A stretch of DNA of 64,000 nucleotides from DASUPK01 sp963815045 (GCA_963815045.1 CAWFET010000002.1:248001-312000), one strand, 5' to 3'. Counted from the first letter of the stretch, positions 49,688 through 58,593 are shown. Numbers and translations: made by a program. Notes: generated from the sequence alone by a model not told the origin.

Positions 49688-50479
49688 GTGGACCGGCCAA
49701 AGGTGATGGGGATCGTGAACGTGACCCCCGACTCGTTCTCGGACGGTGGCGAGTTCCTCGACCCCGAGCGGGCGATCGCGCACGGGCGGGAGCTGGCCGC
49801 GGAGGGGGCGGACGTCCTCGACATCGGCGGGGAGTCGACTCGGCCAGGGGCGCGGGCGGTCGCCGCGGGGGAGGAGCTTCTTCGGGTCCAGCCGGTGATC
49901 GAGGGCCTGGCGCGGGATGGGATCTCGATCTCGATCGACACCTCGAAGGCGGTGGTGGCCGAGACCTCCGTGGAGGCCGGCGCCACGATGGTCAACGACG
50001 TCACCGCGCTGCGCGCTGACCCGGAGCTGGCGGACGTCTGCGCCGAGGCCGGCTGCGAGCTGGTTCTCATGCACATGCTCGGCGACCCGCGGACGATGCA
50101 GGAGAACCCCGTCTACGACGACGTCGTCGACGACATCAAGGCCTTCCTGGCCGAGCGCATCGAGTTCGCCGTCGCCAGGGGGGTGCGGGAGGAGCGCATC
50201 TGGGTCGATCCCGGAATCGGATTCGGCAAGACGGTCGAGCACAACCTCGAGCTCCACCGCCGGCTCGGCGAATTCGCCGACCTCGGACGGCCGATTGCCT
50301 TCGGCTCGTCCCGCAAGAGCTTCATCGGCAAGCTCACCGGCGCGGCGGTCGGCGAGCGGCTGGGGGGGACGATCGCCTCGAACGTGATCGCGTTCGCCAA
50401 CGGCGCCCGCATGCTTCGCGTCCACGATGTCGGCCCGATGCGCCAAGCCCTCACCGTTGCCGAGGCGATCCTCTTCTAG
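49688..50479 (+). CDS. folP: Dihydropteroate synthase
   Basis: The 263-residue product joins pABA to the pterin pyrophosphate in folate synthesis. GTG 49688 gives VDRPKVMGIVNVTPDSFSDGG, the diagnostic first signature. LDIGGESTRPGA, SIDTSKAVVAE, VNDVTALRADPELADVC, PGIGFGKTVEHNLEL and FGSSRKSFIGKLTG follow in order. Sulfonamide-contact residues (SRKSF, R in STRPG) look normal. AGGGG upstream supports the start. folB and folK lie 3.6 kb downstream rather than adjacent. Confidence 0.95.
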   Translation: MDRPKVMGIVNVTPDSFSDGGEFLDPERAIAHGRELAAEGADVLDIGGESTRPGARAVAAGEELLRVQPVIEGLARDGISISIDTSKAVVAETSVEAGATMVNDVTALRADPELADVCAEAGCELVLMHMLGDPRTMQENPVYDDVVDDIKAFLAERIEFAVARGVREERIWVDPGIGFGKTVEHNLELHRRLGEFADLGRPIAFGSSRKSFIGKLTGAAVGERLGGTIASNVIAFANGARMLRVHDVGPMRQALTVAEAILF

Positions 50480-50505
50480 CGGAGCCCCTTCCCGGCCGCG
50501 GCCGA

Positions 50506-51888
50506 CTAGCGCAGCGGCCGGCCGATCCGCCAGAGCTCCCGCCCGTGGCGCCGGTCCTTGGCGGTGAAGTAGAGCGTCTTCCCGGCCACCGCGAGATCGT
50601 GGAGCTGCGTCCCACCGCCGCGACTGCCCGTGCCTGGAATTCGCCGAGTCGTGGTGGGCTTCCCCGTGGTCTGCCAGAGCTGGCTGTCCAGGTTCTTCCC
50701 TCGCCCGGCCACGAAGTAGAGCGCGCGGCCGGCGGGCGTGAGCTGCTGCGGGCTCACGGACTTGCGGAGCACGGGGGTCCCGTTGCCGGAGACGGTTCGC
50801 CAGATCCGTCCGGTGCGGGTGAAGAACAGCTTGCCCCTGAAGGCGGCGAGTTCGGAGGCGAAGCCGGCGGAGGCGATCGAGACAGTGCCCCCCGCCGTGC
50901 CGTCGCTGCGCCAGATCTGCTGCGCAAGCCCGTCGGGGGAGGCGACGAAGTAGAGGTTGGGGCCCACCGCCGTGAGCTCGTGCGGGAGGCTCGCGCTCTC
51001 CGCGGCCGGAAGCCTGGTGTTGATGTCCCTGACGAGGAAGGTGCCGGGAATCGACCCGTCACTGCGCCAGAGCTCGAAGGAGTGGGATGGGTCCGAGGCT
51101 CCGAAGAAGAGCGTTCCGTTCAGGTCGGTGAGCTCGTAGGGACCGGTCTCGCCCGGGCCGACGACCATGGTGCCGGCCGTAGTGCCGTCGCTGTGCCAGA
51201 GCCTCAGGGGGTCGCTCCCGGCGGCTCCGGCGAAGAAGAGACCGTTCCCGGAAGCGGTCAGATCCTGTGCATCGACGAGCTCCTGCAGCAGGGTCGTGCC
51301 CGCGTCCGTCCCGTCGCTGCGCCAGAGGCCGCGGCGGGTGCCGTCGTAGGCGATCAGGTAGAGGGTCTGGCCGACGCCGGTCAGCCAGAAGCCACCGCTC
51401 CCCACCAGGCCGGGGTTGATGTCCTTGACCAGCTGCGTGCCCCCCGCGGTTCCATCACTGCGCCACAGCTCGGCTCCGTGGATCCCGTCGTCCGCCGTGA
51501 AGTAGAGGGTTCCGCCGACGTTGGTGACTGAGAAGACCTGACTCGACAGGGGGCCCGGCCGGATGTCCTTGACCATGCGGGTCCCGCGGGCCGTGCCGTT
51601 GCTGCGCCACAGCTCGTACCCGTGCCTGCCGTCGTCGGCGCCGAAGTAGACCAAGCGGCCGACGGCGGTCAACTGCGCGCCGGTGGGGCCGAGGAGGCTG
51701 TTCGGGATGCTGCTGCTCCGGCCGGGCCGGATGTCCCTCACCGGCACCGCGCGGCTTCGCGATGCGGCGAATGCGGGCACCTCGCTCGCCGCCACGGCGG
51801 CGGTGACCAGCAGAACCATCAGCAAGGCCAATGGACCCCCGGTGAGGCGGGGGCGCCTCGATTGGCAGTGAGGTCTCGTCGCAATCAT
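50506..51888 (-). CDS. Secreted ELWxxDGT-repeat protein
   Basis: The 460-residue product has a signal peptide (LTGGPLALLMVLLVTAAVAASEVPAFA) and about nine repeats of the form ELWRSDGTARGTRMVKDIRPG. Between them run LYFTADDGIHG strands. This is the ELWxxDGT repeat family, predicted beta-propeller-like, surface or secreted, of unknown function. It converges with folP and diverges from a secreted glycoside hydrolase gene across 135 bases that hold the palindrome GGTGGT-T-ACCACC at 51953-51965. Confidence 0.85.
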   Translation of the reverse strand: MIATRPHCQSRRPRLTGGPLALLMVLLVTAAVAASEVPAFAASRSRAVPVRDIRPGRSSSIPNSLLGPTGAQLTAVGRLVYFGADDGRHGYELWRSNGTARGTRMVKDIRPGPLSSQVFSVTNVGGTLYFTADDGIHGAELWRSDGTAGGTQLVKDINPGLVGSGGFWLTGVGQTLYLIAYDGTRRGLWRSDGTDAGTTLLQELVDAQDLTASGNGLFFAGAAGSDPLRLWHSDGTTAGTMVVGPGETGPYELTDLNGTLFFGASDPSHSFELWRSDGSIPGTFLVRDINTRLPAAESASLPHELTAVGPNLYFVASPDGLAQQIWRSDGTAGGTVSIASAGFASELAAFRGKLFFTRTGRIWRTVSGNGTPVLRKSVSPQQLTPAGRALYFVAGRGKNLDSQLWQTTGKPTTTRRIPGTGSRGGGTQLHDLAVAGKTLYFTAKDRRHGRELWRIGRPLR

Positions 51889-51952
51889 CGGCCGTACGAG
51901 CGTAGGCGCCCGCGGGACACCTCGTATCGGTGTCGGGGACTGCGATCGGGTC

Positions 51953-51965
51953 GGTGGTTACCACC
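51953..51965. promoter_or_regulatory. Palindrome between divergent secreted-protein genes
   Basis: GGTGGT-T-ACCACC is a 6-bp inverted repeat with a 1-base centre, midway between the ELWxxDGT gene start (51888) and the glycoside hydrolase start (52024). It is a possible shared operator. It is too short to prove. Confidence 0.35.
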
Positions 51966-52023
51966 TACGCGTGGCTGTGGACCGCACGGATGAACCGCGG
52001 AGCCAGCCATTCGAACATGAGGC

Positions 52024-53184
52024 ATGCCCTCAAAGCGGGGAATTCTTCGGCTGTTCGCGGCCGCGGTGCTGGTCCTGGCGGCCATGCTGCTCACCGGTTC
52101 GGCCGCGGCGCAGCCGCGGAAGGGGCACACGTGCCCGCCCAAAATGAGCCGGTGCCCCCTCAATCTCGGCAAGCCTCACGCCGTCGTGCCCGGAGTGAAC
52201 GATGATTGGCATGTCCGCCCCGGCGAGCTCGGCGACGTCTCGCGCATCGGCGGACAGCTGATCCGCTTCCCGTTCGTCTGGGCCACCGTCCAGCCCGATG
52301 GGCCCAATGCCTGGGACTGGACGGCCTACGACCGGATCTTCGACGCGGCTCGCGCACATGGGCTCCAGGTCATCCTCGAGCCGGGGGTGGCCCCCTGTTG
52401 GGCTCACCTGCAGACGCCTTGCCCCCCAGGGCTGACGCCGCCCGAGCCACCGGACGCCCTTCATGAGCGGGAATGGCAGGACTTCATCCGGCGAGCCCTC
52501 GAGCGCTACGACAACATCGTCGCCGTCGAGGTCTGGAACGAGCCGAACATCAGCAGCTTCTGGCTGGGTGGCCCCGACCCGGCGCGATACGCCGCCGTGC
52601 TCCAGGCGACCTACACAGTGGTGAAGTCTGTGAGGCCGAGTCTGCCGGTGCTCTTCGGCGGGGTCGCCGCCTTCACCCCGAACGCGCCTCTCGAGACCGG
52701 CTACATCGACTTTCTCCGGAAGGCCTACGCCGCGGGTGCCGGGGGGTACTTCGACGCCCTGGCGCTGCATCCGTATCCGGTTCCGTACAACCGGCCCGAT
52801 TACCGCGAGCGGGTGCTGGGCGTGATCGCGCGAGCCCGAGCGGTCGCTCGCCGGGCGCAGCACATCACCATCCCGATCTGGATCACGGAGGTCGGGCTCA
52901 CGACGGCGGGGCCGGGGGCCGTCTCCGAGAAAGCCCAGGCGGTCCGGTTCGGCGCGCTCTACAAGCTCCTCGCACGCGTTCCCCGGTTGCCCGTCGTGGT
53001 CCTACACCGGTATTTCGATCAGCCCGGCGCCGGGAACCCGGAGAACGGGTTCGGAGTCGTCCGGCCCGACCTGTCCGAGAAGCCGGCATACGCCGTGACC
53101 CGGTGGGATTTCACGCACTTCGCAGCCCGGCAGGGCCCTCATCGCGCCGGGGGGCACAAGCTCCTCCCGGGCGCGCCGCCCTAG
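52024..53184 (+). CDS. Secreted glycoside hydrolase, clan GH-A (GH5/GH39-like)
   Basis: The 386-residue product has a signal peptide (ILRLFAAAVLVLAAMLLTGSAAA) followed by a TIM-barrel hydrolase. The acid/base motif is VAVEVWNEPNISSFW (about 172-186) and the nucleophile strand IPIWITEVGLTT (about 284-295), the two Glu residues spaced as in clan GH-A. LIRFPFVWATVQPDGPNAWDW and GLQVILEPGVAP are the beta1 and beta3 strands. Substrate is unknown. It ends 4 bases inside the converging hydrolase gene stop. Four N-terminal Cys residues lie just before the barrel. Confidence 0.82.
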   Translation: MPSKRGILRLFAAAVLVLAAMLLTGSAAAQPRKGHTCPPKMSRCPLNLGKPHAVVPGVNDDWHVRPGELGDVSRIGGQLIRFPFVWATVQPDGPNAWDWTAYDRIFDAARAHGLQVILEPGVAPCWAHLQTPCPPGLTPPEPPDALHEREWQDFIRRALERYDNIVAVEVWNEPNISSFWLGGPDPARYAAVLQATYTVVKSVRPSLPVLFGGVAAFTPNAPLETGYIDFLRKAYAAGAGGYFDALALHPYPVPYNRPDYRERVLGVIARARAVARRAQHITIPIWITEVGLTTAGPGAVSEKAQAVRFGALYKLLARVPRLPVVVLHRYFDQPGAGNPENGFGVVRPDLSEKPAYAVTRWDFTHFAARQGPHRAGGHKLLPGAPP

Positions 53185-54080
53185 CCGTCGACGAACTCGC
53201 GAAGCAGCCTGTTGACCTCGTCGGGCCGCTCGTACGGGACCCAGTGGCCGGCGCCGGGAACGATCTCGACGCGCAGGTCGGGGACCCATTCGCTCAGGCC
53301 ACGGGTCAGTGAGGGCAACAGGGCGGAGTCGCTCTCCCCCCAGATCACGAGGGTCGGGACCTCCACGGTCTGCGAGGTCATCCTGCCCGCGTACTCCTCG
53401 GGCACCCCACCCGCCGCGACCTGCTCGCCCATGCGGGCGGCCCGGTAGTAGTTGAGCCCTCCGCGGAGCGCGCCGGGCTGCGACCAGGCCTCGTGATAGC
53501 TGGCGCGATCCTCGTCCGAGAGCTGAGCACCGGCGCCCCCGATCCGGAGCATCAGGTCGTCCATCAGCGCGAAGTCGTTCGCAGACATCATCTCCTCGGG
53601 TCCGGGCGAGGGCTTCGAGAACTCGAGCATGTAGTTGACCGCCTGACGCTGCTTGGGGCTCTCCCGCAGGTCGCGGTTCCACGTGAACGGCGGGGGCGCG
53701 TCGATGACCACCAGGCGCTCCAGCATCTCCGGGTATTTGAGGGCGAAGGCCCAGGAGACGATCCCGCCCCAGTCATGTCCCACCAGCGTCAGGTCGGTGA
53801 GCTCAAGCTGCTCGATCAACTCGCGAACGTCGGCGAGCAGGTGGCGCATCCGGTAGGCCTCGACCTCCTCGGGCCGGCAGGAGAGGTTGTAGCCGCGCAT
53901 GTCGGGGGCGTACACGGCATGGTCCTCGGCGAGGTCCTCGAGCTGCCGCCGCCAGAGGAACCAGAACTGCGGGAAGCCGTGGAGGAAGAGGATCGGCTTG
54001 CCCTCGCCGCGGGTGACGTAGTGCAAGCGGCACTCGGCCAGGTCCGCGAACCGGTGCTTGAGCTCGCTGGAGGCGATCAC
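53181..54080 (-). CDS. Alpha/beta hydrolase (epoxide hydrolase-like)
   Basis: From GTG 54080 (AAAGG upstream) the product has 299 residues. ILFLHGFPQFWFLWRRQL carries the oxyanion-hole HGFP motif of epoxide hydrolases and dehalogenases. The nucleophile is the Asp in LVGHDWGGIVSW, the acid is in VIWGESDSAL and the His in GAGHWVPYERPDEV. The cap region has NYMLEFSKPSPGPEEMM and two Tyr residues fitting epoxide hydrolases. It converges with the glycoside hydrolase and diverges from folB by 37 bases. Confidence 0.85.
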   Translation of the reverse strand: MIASSELKHRFADLAECRLHYVTRGEGKPILFLHGFPQFWFLWRRQLEDLAEDHAVYAPDMRGYNLSCRPEEVEAYRMRHLLADVRELIEQLELTDLTLVGHDWGGIVSWAFALKYPEMLERLVVIDAPPPFTWNRDLRESPKQRQAVNYMLEFSKPSPGPEEMMSANDFALMDDLMLRIGGAGAQLSDEDRASYHEAWSQPGALRGGLNYYRAARMGEQVAAGGVPEEYAGRMTSQTVEVPTLVIWGESDSALLPSLTRGLSEWVPDLRVEIVPGAGHWVPYERPDEVNRLLREFVDG

Positions 54081-54117
54081 GCGCGACAGCCTTTCACGAT
54101 CGTCTACTTTGGCGAGC

Positions 54118-54540
54118 GTGGACGAGCACGACGACGCGGCGCAGCCGTCGGTCGAGGTCGAAATCCGCGGCCTCTCCATCTATACGCACCACGGCGTCTC
54201 GGACGCCGAGCAGGAGGTGGGCCAGCGGCTCGAATTCGACCTCACCTTCGACGTCCCGGATTGCGACGCGGTGCTCACCGACCGGGTGGAGGACACCGTC
54301 GACTACTCGGAGGTATGCGACATCGTCGCCCTGGCCGCGACCGAGAAGAGCTATCGCACGCTCGAGCGGCTCTGCCAGGTCGTGGCGGGACGCCTGATGG
54401 AGCGCTTCGACTGCGAGTCGGTGCGAGTCCGCGCCGCCAAGCCGGAGCCGCCGCTGCCGTACGTCGTCCAGGAGGCGGGGGTCGAGGTGACCCTCGAGAA
54501 GTCACTGGATCGCGAGCCCGACGACGAGGAGGGAGTCTGA
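54118..54540 (+). CDS. folB: Dihydroneopterin aldolase
   Basis: The 140-residue product has the DHNA core: VEIRGLSIYTHHGVSDAEQEVGQRLEFDLTFDV (Glu and His of the pocket), VEDTVDYSEVCDIV, and RVRAAKPEPPLPYVVQEAGVEV with the active-site Lys. GTG 54118 was chosen as the first in-frame start close to the domain. The C-terminal 20 residues are acidic. Its stop overlaps the probable CTG start of folK. Confidence 0.92.
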   Translation: MDEHDDAAQPSVEVEIRGLSIYTHHGVSDAEQEVGQRLEFDLTFDVPDCDAVLTDRVEDTVDYSEVCDIVALAATEKSYRTLERLCQVVAGRLMERFDCESVRVRAAKPEPPLPYVVQEAGVEVTLEKSLDREPDDEEGV

Positions 54541-55034
54541 GGGTCGGCTACCTCGGGCTCGGCTCGAACGTCGGCGACCGCGAGGCACAGCTCCGCGGGG
54601 CGATCGACGGGATCAGGGCTCACGATGTTGCGGTCGAGGCCGCGTCGTCGACCTACGAGACCGAGCCGGTCGGGGAGATCCTCGACCAGCCCGACTTCCT
54701 GAATGCGGCGGTGCGGATTCGCACCGGGCTCGAGCCCGAGGAGCTGCTGGCCGTCTGCAAGGAGATCGAGGCGGAAGCGGGCCGAGACTTCGGCGGGCCG
54801 CGTCACGGGCCGCGGCCGATCGACGTCGACCTGCTGCTCCTCGGCGACGTCGAGCTCGTAACCGACCGGCTTACGCTGCCACATGCGGAGGTGACCTCGC
54901 GGCGGTTCGTTCTGGCTCCCCTGCTGGAGCTCGACCCCGGGCTGCGTCTTCCCGACGGCACGGAGCTGCGGGTCGCGCTCGAGGGGCTCGGCCCGGGACA
55001 GCGGGTCAATCGCGTGGGCTCGCCTCTTCTCTAG
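54537..55034 (+). CDS. folK: 2-amino-4-hydroxy-6-hydroxymethyldihydropteridine pyrophosphokinase, probable CTG start
   Basis: The 165-residue product transfers pyrophosphate from ATP to hydroxymethyldihydropterin. It has RVGYLGLGSNVGDREAQLRGAI, STYETEPVGEILDQPDFLNAAV and the FolK signature GPRPIDVDLLLLGD. No ATG, GTG or TTG stands in a usable place, but CTG at 54537 comes just before RVGYLGLGSN, where homologues have Met, with GGAGGGAG a few bases upstream. It overlaps the folB stop as CTGA. The 3' end overlaps the converging GST-like gene by 4 bases. Confidence 0.9.
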   Translation: MRVGYLGLGSNVGDREAQLRGAIDGIRAHDVAVEAASSTYETEPVGEILDQPDFLNAAVRIRTGLEPEELLAVCKEIEAEAGRDFGGPRHGPRPIDVDLLLLGDVELVTDRLTLPHAEVTSRRFVLAPLLELDPGLRLPDGTELRVALEGLGPGQRVNRVGSPLL

Positions 55035-55771
55035 TCGCGCAGGCCCTGGAGCCACTCGGCCGGGAACACCGGCGGCATGCGGCCCGGGAAATCGGGCACG
55101 ACCCGGAGGGCGAGCTCGCCGGCGGGGCGCTTCTCGATCGCCGGACGCAGGTCGTCGAAGGTCATCAGCAGCCTGAGCGTGGGGGCGATCTGGAAGTCCG
55201 CGGCATTCGGCCGCTCGCCGCCCATCACCCCGTCGGAGATCCAGCCGTCGATTCGGTCGAGGTCCCCAGGGAGGGCCGCAAGATCGGCGCGTACGTTCTC
55301 ATCGGTCGCGTCGTTGAGCTTGGCGGCCGCCCAGACGATGGGGCCACCGGTCTTCACGGCCAGGCCGACCGGGATCCCCAGCCTCGCACCCTGCGAGTAG
55401 CTCTCCATCGGGGGCCGGTTCTTCCTGAACGCCCACCAGCTCAGCTGACGCGGGTTGTGCTGGAAGGTGTCGCCCCAGGCCTCAGCCTCTTCGACCTTCG
55501 CGCGCTGACCGGGGTCGGAGGGGAGGAGCGGCGGGTCCGGCTGGATCCGGTCGAGCTCGCGCGCGATCTCCTGCGATCCCTGGAGCCGGCTGCCGTCCAG
55601 CTTCAGGGCAGGCACCGTGTTCCCCGGGAACCGCAGGGCCCGCAGGGCGCCCTTCGAGATCACCGGCATCAGGTCGAAGCGCTTGTATGGGATGCCCTTG
55701 CGGTCGAGCATCAGCATCACCGAGCGCGACGGATGCGAGCCGGGAATCACGTAGAGCTTTGCGTCCCCCAT
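55031..55771 (-). CDS. Glutathione S-transferase-like protein
   Basis: The 246-residue product starts at ATG 55771 (AGGATG upstream). The N-terminal thioredoxin-like part reads LYVIPGSHPSRSVMLMLDRKGIPYKRFDLMPV, then FPGNTVPALKLDGSRLQGSQEIARELD, as in GST N-domains. The cis-Pro is in TVPAL and the Glu/Ser pair in QGSQEIA. The C-terminal helical domain includes RPNAADFQIAPTLRLLM. Actinobacteria usually lack glutathione, so it may use another thiol or be a non-enzymatic relative. It diverges from coaX across 37 bases. Confidence 0.82.
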   Translation of the reverse strand: MGDAKLYVIPGSHPSRSVMLMLDRKGIPYKRFDLMPVISKGALRALRFPGNTVPALKLDGSRLQGSQEIARELDRIQPDPPLLPSDPGQRAKVEEAEAWGDTFQHNPRQLSWWAFRKNRPPMESYSQGARLGIPVGLAVKTGGPIVWAAAKLNDATDENVRADLAALPGDLDRIDGWISDGVMGGERPNAADFQIAPTLRLLMTFDDLRPAIEKRPAGELALRVVPDFPGRMPPVFPAEWLQGLRD

Positions 55772-55808
55772 TGCGGCGCATCCTATTGGTGTCGCGATAA
55801 TCCCGCCC

Positions 55809-56573
55809 ATGCTGCTCGCGATCGACGTCGGCAACACCCAGACGCACATCGGCGCCTTCGATGGGGAGGACCTGCGGCGCGACTGGCGGCTCGGCACCGT
55901 TCCGAGCGCCACCGCCGACGAGCTCGCCGCCACGATCTCCCATCTGCTGGCGCTGGATGACCTCGAGTTCGGGTCGCTGGACGGCGCGATCGTCTCGACC
56001 GTGGTCCCTCAGCTCGGGCCCGAGTACGAGGCCCTTACAGAGCGTCACGTGGGCAGCCCGTGCCTGCTGGTGGGGCCGAGCCTGAAGACCGGGATGCCGA
56101 TCCTCGTCGACAACCCGCACGAATTGGGCGCCGACCGCCTCGTCAACGCCGTCGCCGCACACGCCAAGGTCGACGGCGCCTGTGTGGCCGTCGACTTCGG
56201 CACCTCGACGAACTTCGACGTCGTCTCCGGGGCCGGCGAGTACCTCGGCGGCGTGATCGGCCCCGGGGTGGAGATCTCGATGGAGGCCCTCACCTCGCGC
56301 ACGGCCAAGCTGCCCCGGATTGACCTGTCGACGCCGGAGGGGGCGATCGGCAAGCACACCACGGCCGCCATCCAGGCCGGATTCGCATACGGCTTCGCCG
56401 GCCTGGTCGACGGGATCAACCGGCGCCTCGCCGAGGCCCTCGGCGAGGATGCGACCTTCATCGCCACCGGTGGGCTCGCGACGACCATCGCTCCGCACTG
56501 CGAGACGATCGACGAGGTCGATCCCCTGCTCACCCTCACGGGCCTCAGACTGATCTATGAACGCAACACTTAG
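55809..56573 (+). CDS. coaX: Type III pantothenate kinase
   Basis: The 254-residue product phosphorylates pantothenate in CoA synthesis. It has LLAIDVGNTQTHIGAFDG (phosphate-1 motif), NPHELGADRLVNAVAAHAKV, AVDFGTSTNFDVVSGAGEYLGGVIGPGVEISMEAL and ATGGLATTIAPHCETIDEVDPLLTLTGLRLIYERNT, all typical of CoaX. panC and panD, its usual neighbours in actinobacteria, are not seen here. The dus gene follows 4 bases after the stop. Confidence 0.94.
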   Translation: MLLAIDVGNTQTHIGAFDGEDLRRDWRLGTVPSATADELAATISHLLALDDLEFGSLDGAIVSTVVPQLGPEYEALTERHVGSPCLLVGPSLKTGMPILVDNPHELGADRLVNAVAAHAKVDGACVAVDFGTSTNFDVVSGAGEYLGGVIGPGVEISMEALTSRTAKLPRIDLSTPEGAIGKHTTAAIQAGFAYGFAGLVDGINRRLAEALGEDATFIATGGLATTIAPHCETIDEVDPLLTLTGLRLIYERNT

Positions 56574-56577
56574 ATCG

Positions 56578-57567
56578 ATGCAACCGCCGCTCACATCCCC
56601 CTTCCGCATCGGCGACGTCGAGATCGCCAACCGTGTGCTGCTCGCGCCGCTGGCCGGGATCGGCAACTGGTTCGTACGTCTGCAGGCCCGGCGCCATGGA
56701 GCCGGCCTGGCGGTCTCGGAGATGGTCTCGAGCTTCGGCCTCCACTACCGCAACGAGCGCACGCTGACGGAGCTGCTTCGCCTTCATCCGGAGGAGCACC
56801 CGGTCTCCGTCCAGCTCTTCGGCCAGGAGCCCGACGTGATGCGCTCCGCGGCGGAGATCGTCTCCGGGGCCGGGGCGGACCTGATCGACATCAACATGGG
56901 CTGCCCGGTGAAGAAGGTCTGCAAGACGGGGGCAGGTGCGGCGCTGCTCGGCGATCCCGACCTCGCTGTTGCGATCGCCACCGCGGCGCGGGAGGGCGGT
57001 GGCATCCCGGTGACGGTCAAGCTTCGCTCCGGGCTGGCGCGCGGCGGCCGCGAGGGCTTCGACCTCGCCGTCCGGTTGGCGGAGGAGGCGGGCGTGGCCG
57101 CCATCGGCTTCCACCCCCGGGCCGCGGCCATCCAGCACAAGGGACAGCCCGACTATGCGCTGGCGCGCGAGCTGGTCGAGCGCATCGACGTGCCGGTGAT
57201 CATCTCCGGCGGCCTGGACAGCGCCGAGGCGGCGCGCCATGCGTATGAGGCATCCGGTGCCGACGCGGTGATGATCGCCCGGGGGTCGCTCGGCAACCCC
57301 TGGATCTTCGAGGAGCTCACGGGTGTGCGAAGCGAGCCGGCCACCCGCGACGAGATCGTCGCCGAGCTGCTCTGGGTGATGGATCGCGCCGAGGAGCACC
57401 TCGGCGCCGGTCGCGCGGCCCGCTACCTGCGCAAGTTCTATCCCTGGTACCTGGAGCGGCTCGAAGCCGACAAGGCGACGACCGCCGCGTTCCAGGCGAG
57501 TGCAAGCCTCGAGGAGGCCCGCGCCCTGATCCTGGATCTCTCGGCCCCGGTCGCGGCCGCCGCGTGA
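56578..57567 (+). CDS. dusB: tRNA-dihydrouridine synthase (DusB-like)
   Basis: From ATG 56578 the product has about 329 residues; an in-frame ATG at 56557 would overlap coaX. It starts TSPFRIGDVEIANRVLLAPLAGIGN (FMN site). VSVQLFGQEPDVMRSAAE, DLIDINMGCPVKKVCKTGAGAAL with the catalytic Cys, VTVKLRSGLARGG, and VPVIISGGLDSAEAARHA with ADAVMIARGSLGNPWIFEEL follow. It reduces uridines in tRNA. The HxGKxxR-like HPRAAAIQHKGQPDY segment is normal. It lies in the coaX operon, with a hydrolase gene 4 bases downstream. Confidence 0.9.
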   Translation: MQPPLTSPFRIGDVEIANRVLLAPLAGIGNWFVRLQARRHGAGLAVSEMVSSFGLHYRNERTLTELLRLHPEEHPVSVQLFGQEPDVMRSAAEIVSGAGADLIDINMGCPVKKVCKTGAGAALLGDPDLAVAIATAAREGGGIPVTVKLRSGLARGGREGFDLAVRLAEEAGVAAIGFHPRAAAIQHKGQPDYALARELVERIDVPVIISGGLDSAEAARHAYEASGADAVMIARGSLGNPWIFEELTGVRSEPATRDEIVAELLWVMDRAEEHLGAGRAARYLRKFYPWYLERLEADKATTAAFQASASLEEARALILDLSAPVAAAA

Positions 57568-57571
57568 GCTC

Positions 57572-58438
57572 GTGAACGAGCGGGTCACCGCCTGGCGCGA
57601 TCGCGGCGCCGACGAGGACTTCCGCGACCGGCGCATCCACCTCTACCGGCAGGGCGGCGATGGCCCGCTGTTGCTCCTTCTGCACGGCTTCCCATCGAGC
57701 TCCTACGACTGGAGGCTGTTGCTCGACCGCGAGACCGAGCACTCGATCCTGGCGCCCGACTTCCTCGGCTTCGGGCTCTCCGAGAAGCCCCGCGACCACA
57801 CCTACACGCTCCACTGGCAGGCCGACATGGCGGAGGAGCTCGTGCGCCGGAGCGACCACGACGGCCCGGTCTTCTTCCTGGCCCACGACATGGGCACCTC
57901 GGTCGCGAACGAGCTGATGGCCCGCGACATCGAGGGCAGGCTGGAGATGGACCTGAGCGGCGGATTGCTCCTCAACGGCTCCATGGTCCAGGGGGCCGCG
58001 AGCCCGACGCTGGGACAGAGGATCCTGCGGAGCGCGGTGGGCGGCCTCTTCTCGCGTCTCTCGAGCGAGCGGTTCTTCCGCCAGCAGTTCGGCTCGATCT
58101 TCTCGCCGGACCACCCGCTGACGAGAGAGGAGGCGGAGGACCAGTGGGAGCTGATCTGCGCCGGCGGCGGGCGCACGATCAACCACAAGACGATCGCGTA
58201 CATGGAGGAGCGGTTCAAGCACGCCGACCGCTGGCACGGCGCCATCCGCGACTGGGAGAAGCCGCTCTCCGTGGCGTGGGGGATGCTCGACCCGGTGGCC
58301 ACCGAGGCGGTTCTCGACGCCATTCTCGCCCTGCGCCCGTCGGTTCCCGTGACGCGGTTCGAGGATCTCGGGCACTACCCGCAGATCGAGGACCCGGGAC
58401 GGGTCGGCGCCGCTCTGCAAGCGGCATTGGCCGCCTGA
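57572..58438 (+). CDS. Alpha/beta hydrolase (haloalkane dehalogenase / epoxide hydrolase-like)
   Basis: The 288-residue product starts at GTG 57572. It has LLLLHGFPSSSYDWRLLL (oxyanion motif), FLAHDMGTSVANELMARD with the nucleophilic Asp, WGMLDPVATEAVLD for the acid and FEDLGHYPQIEDPGRVGAAL for the His. The dehalogenase-type nucleophile (HDMG) is clear. Whether it acts on a halide, epoxide or ester is unknown. It shares the coaX-dus operon and has its start 4 bases after the dus stop. It is not a close duplicate of the hydrolase at 53 kb. Confidence 0.86.
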   Translation: MNERVTAWRDRGADEDFRDRRIHLYRQGGDGPLLLLLHGFPSSSYDWRLLLDRETEHSILAPDFLGFGLSEKPRDHTYTLHWQADMAEELVRRSDHDGPVFFLAHDMGTSVANELMARDIEGRLEMDLSGGLLLNGSMVQGAASPTLGQRILRSAVGGLFSRLSSERFFRQQFGSIFSPDHPLTREEAEDQWELICAGGGRTINHKTIAYMEERFKHADRWHGAIRDWEKPLSVAWGMLDPVATEAVLDAILALRPSVPVTRFEDLGHYPQIEDPGRVGAALQAALAA

Positions 58439-58447
58439 CCCAACCTC

Positions 58448-58476
58448 TCGACCGCGCAAAAAACCGGCGCTATACT
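58448..58476 (+). promoter_or_regulatory. Promoter for greA
   Basis: TCGACC (58448-58453) and TATACT (58471-58476) are separated by 17 bases. The leader of about 110 bases contains a GTGAT-TCAG-ATCAC hairpin (58499-58512) but no gene. The bases after the -10 (GTCGCGCTTCGCCC) resemble those after the clpC -10. Confidence 0.6.
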
Positions 58477-58593
58477 GTCGCGCTTCGCCCGGACCCTCGT
58501 GATTCAGATCACGGCGGTGCGGGCTCATTTTTCGCCGTATAGCAGGGGTTTTGTGCGGCGTCCAATCCACTAGGGCTGAAGAATCGAGGAGAG

